NCBI RefSeq assembly: GCF_003019815.1
Contig: NZ_CP027773.1
Coordinates: forward strand, 1,499,001-1,563,000
Direction: 5' to 3'
Length of the DNA stretch: 64,000 nt
Source of the DNA: Variovorax sp. PMC12
Lineage (GTDB): Bacteria; Pseudomonadota; Gammaproteobacteria; Burkholderiales; Burkholderiaceae_C
The notes below the pieces were generated by a model. The model searched no databases and had not been told where the DNA came from. It saw only the letters and a list, made by a program, of their open reading frames with translations. Numbering within the stretch: position 1 is the first letter of the stretch; each line of letters opens with the position of its first letter. The position numbers and the translations under genes are program-made. Below are positions 17,266 to 30,186 of this stretch, one piece after another.

Positions 17266-17517
17266 TCATCTGCGCTTGTTGCTGTTGGTGGGCCGCATGC
17301 CCATGTTGGTCTTCTGGCGGTCGATGCGCGCCTGCTTGCGCCTGTCTTCCCGCTCCATGATCTTGCGTTTGGTATAGCCCGACGAATCGGCCCATGCCCA
17401 CCATGCAAGGGCCATGGCAAACGGCGACAGCACGATCCACCAGCTCCAGCCGGCGACCATGCCGACTTCGAGATACTTCAGGGCCAGGCCCAGCAGGCCC
17501 AATGCCAGAAACCACAT
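17266..17517 (-). CDS. Small Trp-rich membrane protein (TIGR04438-like)
   Basis: The product has 83 residues from ATG 17517. Two hydrophobic segments (MWFLALGLLGLALKYLEVGMV and WWIVLSPFAMALAWWAWA) are rich in tryptophan; a very basic tail follows (KRKIMEREDRRKQARIDRQK). It matches the small Trp-rich protein family common in Burkholderiales. Function unknown. It is divergent from the cytochrome c gene. Confidence 0.75.
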   Translation of the reverse strand: MWFLALGLLGLALKYLEVGMVAGWSWWIVLSPFAMALAWWAWADSSGYTKRKIMEREDRRKQARIDRQKTNMGMRPTNSNKRR

Positions 17518-17623
17518 TGCGAATCCCTCGGGGTTGTATTGGCAACGCTGAGGGACGCCGTGCACGGCGGTACCTACAATCGCGTTGAGCCGAATGTAAC
17601 TCAGCCCTTACGAAATAGATCCC

Positions 17624-17938
17624 ATGACAAGAGTCTTGTTGACGGCAGCCCTGGGCCTCGGCCTGGGCGTACTCGCCGCGCCCGCCTTCGCCGACCTGGC
17701 GCTGGCCACCTCGAAGAACTGCATGAGCTGTCACGCGGTCGAGCGCAAGGTGCTCGGGCCGTCGTTCAAGGACGTGGCCGCGAAGTACAAGGACGACAAG
17801 GGCGCGGTCGACAAGCTCGCGAGCAAGATCATGAAGGGCGGCTCCGGCGTGTGGGGGCCGGTGCCGATGCCCGCCAACAACCAGGTCAGCGAAGCCGACG
17901 CCAAGAAGCTCGCGGCCTGGGTGCTGCAGACGAAGTAA
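17624..17938 (+). CDS. Periplasmic cytochrome c (c551/c552-like)
   Basis: This is a 104-residue monohaem cytochrome c. The signal peptide (residues 1-23, ending AFA before DLA) is followed by the haem motif CMSCH and the axial methionine in GPVPMPANNQVSEADAK. It would carry electrons in the periplasm to a terminal oxidase or reductase. A TACAAT box at 17575-17580 is a possible -10 element. Confidence 0.9.
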   Translation: MTRVLLTAALGLGLGVLAAPAFADLALATSKNCMSCHAVERKVLGPSFKDVAAKYKDDKGAVDKLASKIMKGGSGVWGPVPMPANNQVSEADAKKLAAWVLQTK

Positions 17939-17957
17939 CGCTACAGGCGCCGCCGCC

Positions 17958-18473
17958 TCAGCCCTGAGGATTGATGTCGGCCGGCATCACCACAGGCGAC
18001 AGCGGCCGGCGCTCGATGCGGTCTTCGAGCTGGCCGATGTGCGCGGCCACGGTGTTGTCGGTCTGGTCGGAGCGCAGCCGCACCGAGGTTTCGAGCTGGT
18101 CGAGGCGCGCGAGCAGCGCGCTCTGGCGATCGGCGTTCTGCGCCATGTGCTTGTTCTCCTGTGCCTCCAGGAAATTGCGCAGCTCGGTGAAGCGTGAAGC
18201 CTCGGCCTTGTCGGCCAGATCGCGCTGGGCCTGCATTTCCTTGGTGTGGCGCTTGGTGTCGATCAACACCGAGCTGTGCAGGTACAGCACGTAGACGAGG
18301 AAGAAGGCCGCCAGCACCACGGTCAGCCCCAGCATGATCAGCCCCAGCGGCGCCGACACGGTCATGAAGCCCAGCCAAACATCGGTGGGCGCGGACAGCG
18401 TGCCCCAGTTCAGCGCGGCGAGCGCCGCGATGAGCAGCACGATGACGAAAAGAAAAGCAGATCTCACGCCCAT
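17958..18473 (-). CDS. LapA-domain-like inner-membrane protein
   Basis: The product has 171 residues from ATG 18473, chosen for the strong AAGGAGG five bases upstream. Two transmembrane helices at residues about 5-22 and 40-62 flank a short loop (NWGTLSAPTDVWLGF), as in LapA/YciS-type proteins. A long cytoplasmic coiled coil follows (IDTKRHTKEMQAQRDLADKAEASRFTELRN...). It may help lipid or LPS handling, but the role is not established. Confidence 0.65.
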   Translation of the reverse strand: MGVRSAFLFVIVLLIAALAALNWGTLSAPTDVWLGFMTVSAPLGLIMLGLTVVLAAFFLVYVLYLHSSVLIDTKRHTKEMQAQRDLADKAEASRFTELRNFLEAQENKHMAQNADRQSALLARLDQLETSVRLRSDQTDNTVAAHIGQLEDRIERRPLSPVVMPADINPQG

Positions 18474-18512
18474 GGGGGCCTCCTTCGGAAAGATCGAACA
18501 CATCGGAATCAG

Positions 18513-18534
18513 CCGTGCGCGTCGAGGCGCACGG
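18513..18534. terminator. Hairpin downstream of acs
   Basis: CCGTGCGC pairs with GCGCACGG around a 6-nt loop, about 77 nt beyond the acs stop on the minus strand. It has no clear T-tract, so its role as a terminator is uncertain. Confidence 0.35.
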
Positions 18535-18610
18535 TCACTCCAATGGTTTTACCTCAGCCGGAGGCCGTCCACAGGCCCATGGGCCCACAGGGGGCCGCGT
18601 CCTACAGCAG

Positions 18611-20608
<1,998 letters not shown>

Positions 20609-20765
20609 GCTCTATGTCTCCTGGATGGATGCGGCCGTAATGTCGGCGTGCCCACTTACGGGGCACTGACGGGTCGGTGACTGCCCGATGTTAGTTCGCG
20701 GGGTTATCACGACTGCGACACGGGGACACCCCTAGAATCCCCCGTCCCAAACAACCGGCCTCCCG

Positions 20766-21404
20766 ATGTCCGCTCCCGATCCCTTCGACCCCCGGAACCC
20801 GCCCGTACCGCGCCGCGGTTCGCCGCTTCGGCCGCTGCCCAAGCTGATTTTCGCGAGCCGCTGGCTGCAGTTGCCGCTGTACCTGGGGCTGATCGTGGCG
20901 CAGGCGGTGTACGTGGTGCATTTCCTGGTCGAGCTGCTGCATCTGGTGGAAGCCGCCTTCGGCAGCAAGGAAGCGCTGCAGGCGCTGATCACCAGCATCG
21001 GCTACAAGACCACCGCCCCGGTGGGCACGCTGAACGAGACGGTGATCATGCTGGTGGTGCTGGCGCTGATCGACGTGGTCATGATCTCCAACCTGCTGAT
21101 CATGGTGATCGTGGGCGGCTACGAGACCTTCGTGAGCCGCATGGACCTCGAAGGCCACCGCGACCAGCCCGAATGGCTGAGCCACGTGAACGCATCGGTG
21201 CTCAAGGTGAAGCTGGCCACCGCCATCATCGGCATCAGCTCCATCCACCTGTTGAAGACTTTCATCAACGCCGACAACTACACCGACCGCGTGCTGATCG
21301 CCCAGACGGTAATCCACATCGCGTTCCTGTTCTCGGCCATGGCCATCGCCTACACCGACAAGCTCATGACCTCGTCGGCACCGCACGGCGACGACCGCCA
21401 CTGA
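20766..21404 (+). CDS. YqhA/UPF0114-family membrane protein
   Basis: This 212-residue protein has three or four membrane segments (LQLPLYLGLIVAQAVYVVHFL, VIMLVVLALIDVVMISNLLIMVIVGGYETFVSR, HIAFLFSAMAIAYTDKL). The SRMDLEGHRDQPEWLSHVNASVLKVKLATAIIGISSIHLLKTFI stretch is the family's most conserved part. Function unknown. Confidence 0.8.
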   Translation: MSAPDPFDPRNPPVPRRGSPLRPLPKLIFASRWLQLPLYLGLIVAQAVYVVHFLVELLHLVEAAFGSKEALQALITSIGYKTTAPVGTLNETVIMLVVLALIDVVMISNLLIMVIVGGYETFVSRMDLEGHRDQPEWLSHVNASVLKVKLATAIIGISSIHLLKTFINADNYTDRVLIAQTVIHIAFLFSAMAIAYTDKLMTSSAPHGDDRH

Positions 21405-21416
21405 GCCTTTTCCCGC

Positions 21417-22334
21417 CTACCCCGCGTGCGGCAGGTCCCACGCGGGCACTTCGGTGAAGCGCCCCGCCAGGAAGTCGAGCATGGTGCGCAAGGTGGCCGG
21501 CATGTGCTTGCGCGAGGCGTACACCGCGTACATGCCCACCACCTGCGGCTCGAACTCGGGGAACAGCGGCACGAGTTCCCCTGCCTGCACCAGTGCCGAG
21601 GTCAGGTAGGTCGGCAGCATCGCGATGCCCGCCCCCGCCCGCGCCAGTTGCATCAGGCTGGCCGCGTCGTTGGTCGACACGTTGCCGCCCACGGCCACCG
21701 AAACCGGCTCCCCGTCCGCCTTGCGCGTGAAATTCCACAGGCTGCGCCCGAAATAGGAATGCGTCAGGCAATTGCGCTGAGCCAGTTCTTCCACCCGCAG
21801 CGGCCTGCCCTGCTCCTTCAGGTAGCCCGGTGAAGCGCAAACCACCGAGCGGCAATCGGTGAGCCGACGCGCGATGAGGTTGGGGTCGATTTCCGCTGCC
21901 ACCCGAATCGCGAGGTCGATGCGCTCGTCCACCAGGTTCACCGACCGATCCAGCAGCACCAGGTCGACCGCCACGCCCGGATAGAGCCGCACATAGTCGG
22001 CCACGGCCCCGGCCAGCTGCGCCTGCGCGAACGAAGTGCTGGCCGTGATGCGCAGCTGCCCGCGCGGGGCCTCGGCCGGGTGACGCACCGCGGCCTGCAT
22101 GTCGCCCGTGAGCTCCAGCACCTGGCGGCAGCGCGGGAGCAGTTCTTCGCCTGCCGCGGTAAGGCTCAGGCGGCGTGTCGTGCGATGCAGCAGGCGGGCG
22201 CCGGTCCACTGCTCCAGCTCGGCCACGTAACGAGTGACCACCGGGCGCGACAGGTCGAGCTTGTCGGCAGCGGCGGAAAGGCTGCCCGAATCGACCACGT
22301 TGACGAACACCCGCATTGCATTCAATCGATCCAT
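21417..22334 (-). CDS. LysR-family transcriptional regulator
   Basis: The product has 305 residues from ATG 22334 (MDRLNAMRVFVNVVDSGS), preferred over an ATG eight codons upstream. The helix-turn-helix is LSAAADKLDLSRPVVTRYVAELEQWTG, followed by the LysR effector domain of the DsdC/HTH-CrgA class. It is divergent from the NAD(P)-binding gene and probably regulates it. Confidence 0.87.
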   Translation of the reverse strand: MDRLNAMRVFVNVVDSGSLSAAADKLDLSRPVVTRYVAELEQWTGARLLHRTTRRLSLTAAGEELLPRCRQVLELTGDMQAAVRHPAEAPRGQLRITASTSFAQAQLAGAVADYVRLYPGVAVDLVLLDRSVNLVDERIDLAIRVAAEIDPNLIARRLTDCRSVVCASPGYLKEQGRPLRVEELAQRNCLTHSYFGRSLWNFTRKADGEPVSVAVGGNVSTNDAASLMQLARAGAGIAMLPTYLTSALVQAGELVPLFPEFEPQVVGMYAVYASRKHMPATLRTMLDFLAGRFTEVPAWDLPHAG

Positions 22335-22435
22335 TTGCACGATTTTAGGAATAAACAAGCGCGCAAATCGAGGTATTTCTTTCGAAACCAGAAACCTAAG
22401 ATGCGGTTCATCCCATCCACTTTCTGGAGATCACC

Positions 22436-23053
22436 ATGAGCCACATCGCCATCATCGGCGCCACCGGACGCGCCGGCAGCCAGCTTCTCGAAGAGGCGCT
22501 GCGCCGCGGCCACACCGTCACCGCCATCGCCCGCAAAGCCAGCGCCAAGCTGGCCGGCCGCGCGAACGTGAAGGCCGTCGACCTCGACGTGCTTGACGGC
22601 GCAGCGCTCGAAAAGGCCCTGGCCGGCCATGACGCCGTGTTCAGCGCCGCGCACTTCGCCACCGTGCCGCCGGCTGCCATCATCGAACCGGTCAAGCGCG
22701 CCGGCGTGAAGCGCCTGCTGGTGGTCGGCGGCGCCGGCAGCCTGTTCGCGGCGCCCGGCCTGAAGGTGATCGACACGCCCAATTTCCCAGATGCCTACCG
22801 CGCCGAAGCCTCGGCCGGCGGCGTGTTCCTCGATGCGCTGCGCAACGAGAAGGAACTCGACTGGACTTTCCTGTCGCCTTCCGCCGAGTTCGTCGAAGGC
22901 GAGCGCACCGGCAAGTTCCGCCTGGGCAAGGACGACCTGCTGGTGAGCGCCGAGGGCCGAAGCTGGATCACCTTCGCGGACTACGCGATCGCGTTCATCG
23001 ACGAGCTGGAAAAGGCCGCCCACTCGCGCCAGCGCTACACCATCGGATATTGA
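22436..23053 (+). CDS. NAD(P)H-binding short-chain reductase-like protein (NmrA/SDR-a class)
   Basis: This 205-residue protein has a Rossmann fold; the dinucleotide motif is IIGATGRAGSQLLEEAL near the N-terminus. It lacks a clear YxxxK catalytic pair, as is common for NmrA-like NAD(P)H-binding proteins. ATG 22436 follows TGGAGATCACC. It is paired with a divergent LysR gene, suggesting induction by an electrophile or quinone-type signal, which is inferred. Confidence 0.78.
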   Translation: MSHIAIIGATGRAGSQLLEEALRRGHTVTAIARKASAKLAGRANVKAVDLDVLDGAALEKALAGHDAVFSAAHFATVPPAAIIEPVKRAGVKRLLVVGGAGSLFAAPGLKVIDTPNFPDAYRAEASAGGVFLDALRNEKELDWTFLSPSAEFVEGERTGKFRLGKDDLLVSAEGRSWITFADYAIAFIDELEKAAHSRQRYTIGY

Positions 23054-23056
23054 GGC

Positions 23057-23165
23057 TCACCCCCAGGCTGCGCGCACTTCGTGTCGTTTCGCCAACCCCC
23101 TTCCGGGGGCGGGCCGGCCGCTTCGGGCGGCCGTGCGCGGCGGCCCCCACGAAAGAGCCGGGCCG
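23057..23165. repeat. GC-rich palindromic intergenic element between convergent genes
   Basis: This stretch holds two hairpins: CCCCC-TTCC-GGGGG (23096-23109) and CGGCCGC-TTCGG-GCGGCCG (23115-23133). It separates convergent genes, so it may act as a bidirectional terminator. Elements of similar sequence are dispersed in many Comamonadaceae intergenic regions, so a repeat family is likely, but no second copy was seen in this window. Confidence 0.45.
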
Positions 23166-23173
23166 TAACGGAG

Positions 23174-24571
<1,398 letters not shown>

Positions 24572-25073
24572 GAGAAAAAGCTCCGCATTCAAGAAAATCG
24601 CGCCGCTTTCCGGCGCGACGCAGAGTATCGCGCCAATAGGAGTAGCTCTCATCTGACGAGGCCATTGCGCCGCCGCTGACAGCTTGATACCTGCCCGCGC
24701 CTTGACCTCATCATGCCGAAAAGTTATGATCTTGGTCTTCTGACGACCGGCAAGTCATGATGATGACAGCGCCGGTCAAGCCTTCACTACTCGCGGATCA
24801 CCGAATCCCGTCGCGGTGCAAGGTTCCCCCGCCGGGCCCAGCCCGGCGACCCGGGCGGATCTTTCCGTCCCCATTGCCACGCCAAGCTCATCCAGGCGGC
24901 GCCCCTCGACCAGGCCCGCCGCTCTGCGAATGAAGCATCCGGCGGGCACTGGTTTCGTCGCCAAGTCGTCTTCAGTGCCTGTCGGCAGCCCATCGATTGG
25001 GCTGGGGCGTGGTCGCGTCGTCCTTCCGGGGGCGGCGATCTGTCAACCCTTCACACGAAAGGAGCCCCGACGT
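24572..25073. other. Long leader region upstream of proV
   Basis: I see no convincing gene in this 500-bp stretch. It contains GACCGGC...GCCGGTC (24745-24777) with an inner GTCAT-GATG-ATGAC stem, and a compact GCCGGGC-CCA-GCCCGGC hairpin (24831-24847). The proU-type operon begins right after, so a structured or osmoregulated leader is possible. No known riboswitch class is recognised. Confidence 0.4.
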
Positions 25074-26342
25074 ATGGCCAAAGGAATTCTCATCGACCAT
25101 GTCTTCAAGGTGTTCGGCGACGAGCCCGAACAGGCGCTGGAGCTGGTCCGGCAAGGTCTGTCCAAGAAAGAAATCCTGGCCCGCACCGGCCAGTCGATCG
25201 GCGTGTTCGACGCCACTTTCGAAATCCAGGCCGGAGAAATCTTCGTCATCATGGGGCTCTCGGGTTCGGGCAAGTCGACGCTGGTGCGCCTGCTGAACCG
25301 GCTGATCGAGCCGACCGCGGGCCGCATCGTGATCGACGGCGCCGACATCAACGAACACTCCGATGCCCGCCTGCGCGCGCTGCGCCGCAAGGACATCAGC
25401 ATGGTGTTCCAGTCGTTCGCGCTGATGCCGCACATGACGGTGCGCGAGAACACCGCCTTCGGCCTCGAGCTCTCGGGCACGGGCAAGAAGGAGCGCCTCG
25501 CGCAGGCCGACAAGGCGCTGGCGCAGGTGGGACTGGCCGGCTGGGGCGCCAGCTACCCGGACGAGCTTTCCGGCGGCATGCAGCAGCGCGTGGGCCTGGC
25601 GCGCGCGCTGGCCTCCGACCCGTCGATCCTGCTGATGGACGAGGCATTCTCGGCGCTCGACCCGATCATCCGCACCGAAATGCAGTCGGAGCTGCTGCGG
25701 CTGCAGCAGGAGCAGCGCCGCACCATCGTCTTCATCTCGCACGACCTCGACGAAGCCATGCGCATCGGCGACCGGATCGCGATCATGAAAGACGGCCAGG
25801 TGATCCAGGTCGGCACGCCCGACGAGATCCTGCGCAGCCCCGCCAACGACTACGTGCGCAGCTTCGTGCGCGGCGTGGATGCGGCCGCCGTGTTCAAGGC
25901 CGGCGACATCGCGCGCAAGCAGCTCACCGTGGTCAGCGAGCACCCCGAGCGCGGTGCGCGCGCGGCGCTCAAGCAGCTGGAAGACCAGGACCGCGACTTC
26001 GCCTACGTGACCAGCCCGAACAAGCGCTATCTGGGCACCGTGTCCGCAGACACCCTGCGCGCGGCGCTCGACGGCCACTCCGGCGCGCTGGGCCTGCGGC
26101 ACGCGTTCCTCAATGACCTGGGCGTGATCGAAGCCGACGCACCCGTGGCCGGCCTTTTCGGGCAGGTGGGCCAGGCCCCTTGCGCGGTGCCGGTGGTGGC
26201 CGCCGACGGCCGCTTCTGCGGCGCGATCAGCAAGACGACGCTGCTGAAGTTCCTCGACCGCGACACACCGCCGATCGACCCCGCACACCAGCCGCAGCAG
26301 CAACCCGCCGCCGTGCCCGCAGCGGCAGCCGCCACGGCCTGA
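25074..26342 (+). CDS. proV: Glycine betaine/proline ABC transporter ATP-binding protein
   Basis: The product has 422 residues from ATG 25074, preceded by GAAAGGAG. Walker A is GLSGSGKST, the ABC signature LSGGMQQRVGLARAL, Walker B ILLMDEAFSALDP. The C-terminal third carries CBS-like modules (FAYVTSPNKRYLGTVSADTL). It is the energising subunit of an osmoprotectant importer, first gene of proVWX. Confidence 0.93.
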   Translation: MAKGILIDHVFKVFGDEPEQALELVRQGLSKKEILARTGQSIGVFDATFEIQAGEIFVIMGLSGSGKSTLVRLLNRLIEPTAGRIVIDGADINEHSDARLRALRRKDISMVFQSFALMPHMTVRENTAFGLELSGTGKKERLAQADKALAQVGLAGWGASYPDELSGGMQQRVGLARALASDPSILLMDEAFSALDPIIRTEMQSELLRLQQEQRRTIVFISHDLDEAMRIGDRIAIMKDGQVIQVGTPDEILRSPANDYVRSFVRGVDAAAVFKAGDIARKQLTVVSEHPERGARAALKQLEDQDRDFAYVTSPNKRYLGTVSADTLRAALDGHSGALGLRHAFLNDLGVIEADAPVAGLFGQVGQAPCAVPVVAADGRFCGAISKTTLLKFLDRDTPPIDPAHQPQQQPAAVPAAAAATA

Positions 26343-26363
26343 CCGATTTCGAAGGACCTCCTG

Positions 26364-27545
26364 ATGAACGACACCGCAATGCCCTCCGAACTCGCGCCCC
26401 TGAACGACGCTGCTTCCATGCTCGCGACGCCCGCACCGGCGACGACGCCGGTCGACCCCTGGGAAGCCCTGTCCGCCGCGCCCGACCCCGCGTCGACCAG
26501 CGCCTGGCTCGACGCACCCGCGCCCGCCAATGCGGCGCACCAGCTGGCCGGCCAGGCCGATGCCGCCAGCGGCGGCTTCCATCTGCACCGCCTGTGGGAC
26601 GGCTCGCTGCCCGTCGAGGCCTGGATCAACCAGGGCCTGGGCTGGGTGGTCGAGCACTTCCGCCCCTTCTTCCAGACCGTGCGCCTGCCCATCGACAGCA
26701 CGCTCAACTCGGTGCAGAGCCTGCTGACCGGCCTGCCCACGCTCGCGATGATTGCGCTGATCGGCCTGTTCGCCTGGCAGTTCGCCGGCCGCGCGCTGGC
26801 CATCGGCACCACCGTGGCGCTGCTGCTGGTGGCCATGCTGGGCATCTGGCCCGAGGCGATGGTGACGCTGTCGCTGGTGCTGACCTCGCTGGTCTTCTGC
26901 ATGGTCATCGGCCTGCCGCTGGGCGTGCTGCTGGCCAGCAGCGACCGGGCGCAGCGGATCATGCGGCCGGTGCTCGACGCGATGCAGACCACGCCCGCCT
27001 TCGTGTACCTGGTGCCGGTGGTGATGCTGTTCGGCATCGGCAACGTGCCCGGGGTGATCGTCACCATCGTCTTCGCGCTGGCCCCGCTGGTGCGCCTGAC
27101 CAACCTCGGCTTGCGCCAGGTGCGCCCCGACCTCATCGAGGCGGCGCGCGCCTACGGCGCCTCGCCCTGGCAGATGCTGGTGAAGGTGCAGCTGCCGCTG
27201 GCCATGCCGTCGATCATGGCGGGCATCAACCAGGCGCTGATGCTGTCGCTGTCGATGGTGGTGATCGCCTCGATGATCGCCGTGGGCGGCCTGGGCCAGA
27301 TGGTGCTTCGCGGCATCGGCCGGCTCGACATGGGCCTGGCGACCGTGGGCGGCCTGGGCATCGTGCTGCTGGCGATCTCGCTGGACCGCCTGACGCAGGC
27401 CATGGGCAAGTCGCGCCGCGCCGGCGGCCGCCGCTGGTGGCACACCGGGCCGGCGGGCTTCGCGCTGCGCGTGCTGCAACGCGCCGTGGCGCCGGGCCGC
27501 AGCGCCGGCGAACCGGCACCCGCCCTGTCGGCCCAGGCGCAATGA
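26364..27545 (+). CDS. proW: Glycine betaine/proline ABC transporter permease
   Basis: The 393-residue permease has an unusually long hydrophilic, Ala/Pro-rich N-terminal region of about 100 residues before the membrane part, as in ProW. The permease EAA-type loop is visible (LIEAARAYGASPWQMLVKVQLPLAMPSIMAGI). It lies 21 nt after proV and overlaps the proX region at ATGA. Confidence 0.92.
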   Translation: MNDTAMPSELAPLNDAASMLATPAPATTPVDPWEALSAAPDPASTSAWLDAPAPANAAHQLAGQADAASGGFHLHRLWDGSLPVEAWINQGLGWVVEHFRPFFQTVRLPIDSTLNSVQSLLTGLPTLAMIALIGLFAWQFAGRALAIGTTVALLLVAMLGIWPEAMVTLSLVLTSLVFCMVIGLPLGVLLASSDRAQRIMRPVLDAMQTTPAFVYLVPVVMLFGIGNVPGVIVTIVFALAPLVRLTNLGLRQVRPDLIEAARAYGASPWQMLVKVQLPLAMPSIMAGINQALMLSLSMVVIASMIAVGGLGQMVLRGIGRLDMGLATVGGLGIVLLAISLDRLTQAMGKSRRAGGRRWWHTGPAGFALRVLQRAVAPGRSAGEPAPALSAQAQ

Positions 27546-27559
27546 CCGGACACCAACGC

Positions 27560-28576
27560 ATGACGAAGAAAACCAGTCTCATCGCACGCGGCCTGCTGGC
27601 CCTTGCCTTCGTGGCCACCGGCATGGCGGCCCAGGCGGCCAACGACCTGCCCGGCAAGGGCGTGACCGTGCTGCCGCTCAAGAGCTCGCTCGCCGAAGAA
27701 GCTTTCCAGACGCTGCTGGTGATGCGCGCGCTCGAGAAGCTCGGCTACACCGTGGAGCCCATGAAAGACCTGGAGCCGGCCACCGAGCACCTGGCCATCG
27801 CCAACGGCGACGCCACCTTCATGGCCAACCACTGGAGCCTGCTGCACGCCGACTTCTACAAGAACAGCGGCGGCGACGCCAAGCTTTGGCGCAAGGGCGT
27901 GTATTCCGACGGCGCGGTTCAGGGCTACCTGATCGACCGCAAGACGGCCGAGCAGTACGGCATCAGCAACATCGCCCAGCTGAAGGACCCGGCCATCGCC
28001 AGGCTGTTCGACGCGGACGGCGACGGCAAGGCCGACCTCACGGGCTGCAACCCCGGCTGGGGCTGCGAACTGGCCATAGAGAACCACCTGACGGCCTACC
28101 GGCTGCGCGACACCGTCACCCACAAGCAAGGCAGCTACGCCGCGCTGATGGCCGACACCATCGCGCGCTTCAAGCAGGACAAGCCGGTGCTCTACTACAC
28201 GTGGACGCCGTACTGGGTCAGCGCCGTGCTGCGCCCGGGTGCGGACGTGGTGTGGCTGCAGGTGCCGTTTTCCTCGTCGCAGGGCGAAGGCGGGAACGTC
28301 GACACCCAGTTGCCGAACGGCAAGAACTACGGCTTCCAGGCCAACCAGGAACAGATCGTCGCGAACCGGGCCTTCGTCGAGAAGAACCCTGCGGCGGGCA
28401 AGCTGTTCGAGGTCATGAAGCTGCCGATCAGCGACATCAACGCGCAGAACCTGCGCATGAGCCAGGGCGCCAACACGCAACAGGATGTGGAACGGCACAC
28501 CGACGGGTGGATCAAGGCGCACCAGCAGCTGTTCGACGGGTGGATTGCCGAGGCTCGGGCCGCTGCGGCTCCCTAG
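27560..28576 (+). CDS. proX: Glycine betaine-binding periplasmic protein
   Basis: This 338-residue binding protein has a signal peptide ending in AQA before ANDLPGKG. It has the ProX-type pattern LTGCNPGWGCELAIENHL, LYYTWTPYWVSAVLRPG and the aromatic ligand-cage tryptophans in these blocks. An alternative ATG at 27542 overlaps the proW stop (ATGA) and adds six residues; either start leaves the signal peptide intact. Confidence 0.92.
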   Translation: MTKKTSLIARGLLALAFVATGMAAQAANDLPGKGVTVLPLKSSLAEEAFQTLLVMRALEKLGYTVEPMKDLEPATEHLAIANGDATFMANHWSLLHADFYKNSGGDAKLWRKGVYSDGAVQGYLIDRKTAEQYGISNIAQLKDPAIARLFDADGDGKADLTGCNPGWGCELAIENHLTAYRLRDTVTHKQGSYAALMADTIARFKQDKPVLYYTWTPYWVSAVLRPGADVVWLQVPFSSSQGEGGNVDTQLPNGKNYGFQANQEQIVANRAFVEKNPAAGKLFEVMKLPISDINAQNLRMSQGANTQQDVERHTDGWIKAHQQLFDGWIAEARAAAAP

Positions 28577-28631
28577 GCGGTGGGCTGAGATAATCGGGGG
28601 GCGTTTCCACATTCCTAAAAAGCCCCCCACC

Positions 28632-30185
28632 ATGACGACCACGATCCAGCAGGCCGACCTGATCGAATCGATCAGCGCCGCGCTGCAGTACATCAGCTAC
28701 TACCACCCCGCCGACTACATCGCCCACCTGGCCCGCGCCTACGAGCGCGAGCAGAGCCCCGCGGCCAAGGACGCCATCGCGCAGATCCTGACCAACAGCA
28801 AGATGAGCGCCACGGGCCAGCGCCCGATCTGCCAGGACACCGGCATCGTCAACGTGTTCCTCAAGGTGGGCATGGACGTACGCTGGGGCGGCTTCACCGG
28901 CAGCCTCGACGACGCCATCAACGAAGGCGTGCGCCGCGGCTACAACCACCCCGACAACACGCTGCGCGCCTCGGTCGTGGCCGATCCGCAGTTCGACCGC
29001 AAGAACACCAAGGACAACACGCCCGCGGTGATCTTCACGGAGATCGTTCCGGGCGACAAGCTCGAGGTCACCGTCGCGGCCAAGGGCGGCGGCAGCGAGA
29101 ACAAGAGCAAGCTGGTAATGCTGAACCCCGGCGACAGCGTGGTCGACTGGGTGCTCAAGACCGTGCCCACCATGGGCGCCGGCTGGTGCCCGCCGGGCAT
29201 GCTGGGCATCGGCATCGGTGGCACCGCCGAGAAAGCCGCCCTGATGGCCAAGGAAAGCCTGATGGACGACCTCGACATGCACGAGCTGCTGGCCAAGAAG
29301 AACTCCGGCGCCGAGCTCAGCAAGGTCGAGGCGCTGCGCGTCGAGCTCTACGAGAAGGTCAACGCGCTGGGCATCGGCGCGCAGGGCCTGGGCGGCCTTG
29401 CCACCGTGCTCGACGTCAAGATCCAGATGTACCCCACGCACGCGGCGAGCAAGCCCGTGGCGATGATCCCCAACTGCGCGGCCACCCGCCACGCGCACTT
29501 CACGATGGACGGCAGCGGCCCCGTGTACCTCGAGGCGCCGTCGCTCGACCTGTGGCCCGACGTGAACTGGGCCCCCGACGAGAAGAAGAGCAAGCGCGTC
29601 GATCTCGACAAGCTGACGCCCGCCGAAGTGGCGAGCTGGAAGCCGGGCGACACGCTGCTGCTCAACGGCAAGATGCTCACCGGCCGCGACGCCGCGCACA
29701 AGCGCATCCAGGGCATGCTGGCCAAGGGCGAGAAGCTGCCGGTGGACTTCACCAACCGCGTCATCTACTACGTCGGCCCGGTCGACCCGGTGGGGGACGA
29801 GGCCGTCGGCCCCGCCGGCCCCACCACCGCCACGCGCATGGACGGCTTCACCGAGATGATGCTGGCGCAGACCGGCCTGATCGCCATGATCGGCAAGGCC
29901 GAGCGCGGCCCGGTCGCCATCGAGGCCATCAAGAAGCACAAGAGCGCCTACCTCATGGCCGTGGGCGGCGCCGCCTACCTGGTCAGCAAGGCCATCAAGA
30001 CCGCCAAGGTGGTCGGCTTCGAGGACCTGGGCATGGAAGCCATCTACGAATTCGACGTGGTCGACATGCCCGTGACGGTGGCGGTCGACGCCGGCGGCAC
30101 CAGCGCGCACATCACCGGCCCGGCCGAGTGGCAGAAGCGCATCGCCAGCGGCGAGTTCAAGACCATCATGATGGAAGAAGCCTGA
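28632..30185 (+). CDS. Class I (Fe-S) fumarate hydratase
   Basis: The 517-residue protein is of the single-chain class I type (FumA/FumB-like). Cysteines for a [4Fe-4S] cluster lie in RPICQDTGIVNVF and in AMIPNCAATRHAHF; GAGWCPPGMLGIGIGGTAEKA holds a third. The C-terminal beta-domain has YVGPVDPVGDEAVGPAGPTTATRMD. It begins shortly after proX and ends 1 nt before murI. Confidence 0.9.
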   Translation: MTTTIQQADLIESISAALQYISYYHPADYIAHLARAYEREQSPAAKDAIAQILTNSKMSATGQRPICQDTGIVNVFLKVGMDVRWGGFTGSLDDAINEGVRRGYNHPDNTLRASVVADPQFDRKNTKDNTPAVIFTEIVPGDKLEVTVAAKGGGSENKSKLVMLNPGDSVVDWVLKTVPTMGAGWCPPGMLGIGIGGTAEKAALMAKESLMDDLDMHELLAKKNSGAELSKVEALRVELYEKVNALGIGAQGLGGLATVLDVKIQMYPTHAASKPVAMIPNCAATRHAHFTMDGSGPVYLEAPSLDLWPDVNWAPDEKKSKRVDLDKLTPAEVASWKPGDTLLLNGKMLTGRDAAHKRIQGMLAKGEKLPVDFTNRVIYYVGPVDPVGDEAVGPAGPTTATRMDGFTEMMLAQTGLIAMIGKAERGPVAIEAIKKHKSAYLMAVGGAAYLVSKAIKTAKVVGFEDLGMEAIYEFDVVDMPVTVAVDAGGTSAHITGPAEWQKRIASGEFKTIMMEEA

Positions 30186-30186
30186 G

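Noticed and set aside
23057..23165. Insertion-sequence end or transposon remnant
   Set aside because: There is no transposase frame and no target duplication. Two compact hairpins between convergent genes fit a terminator or small dispersed repeat better.
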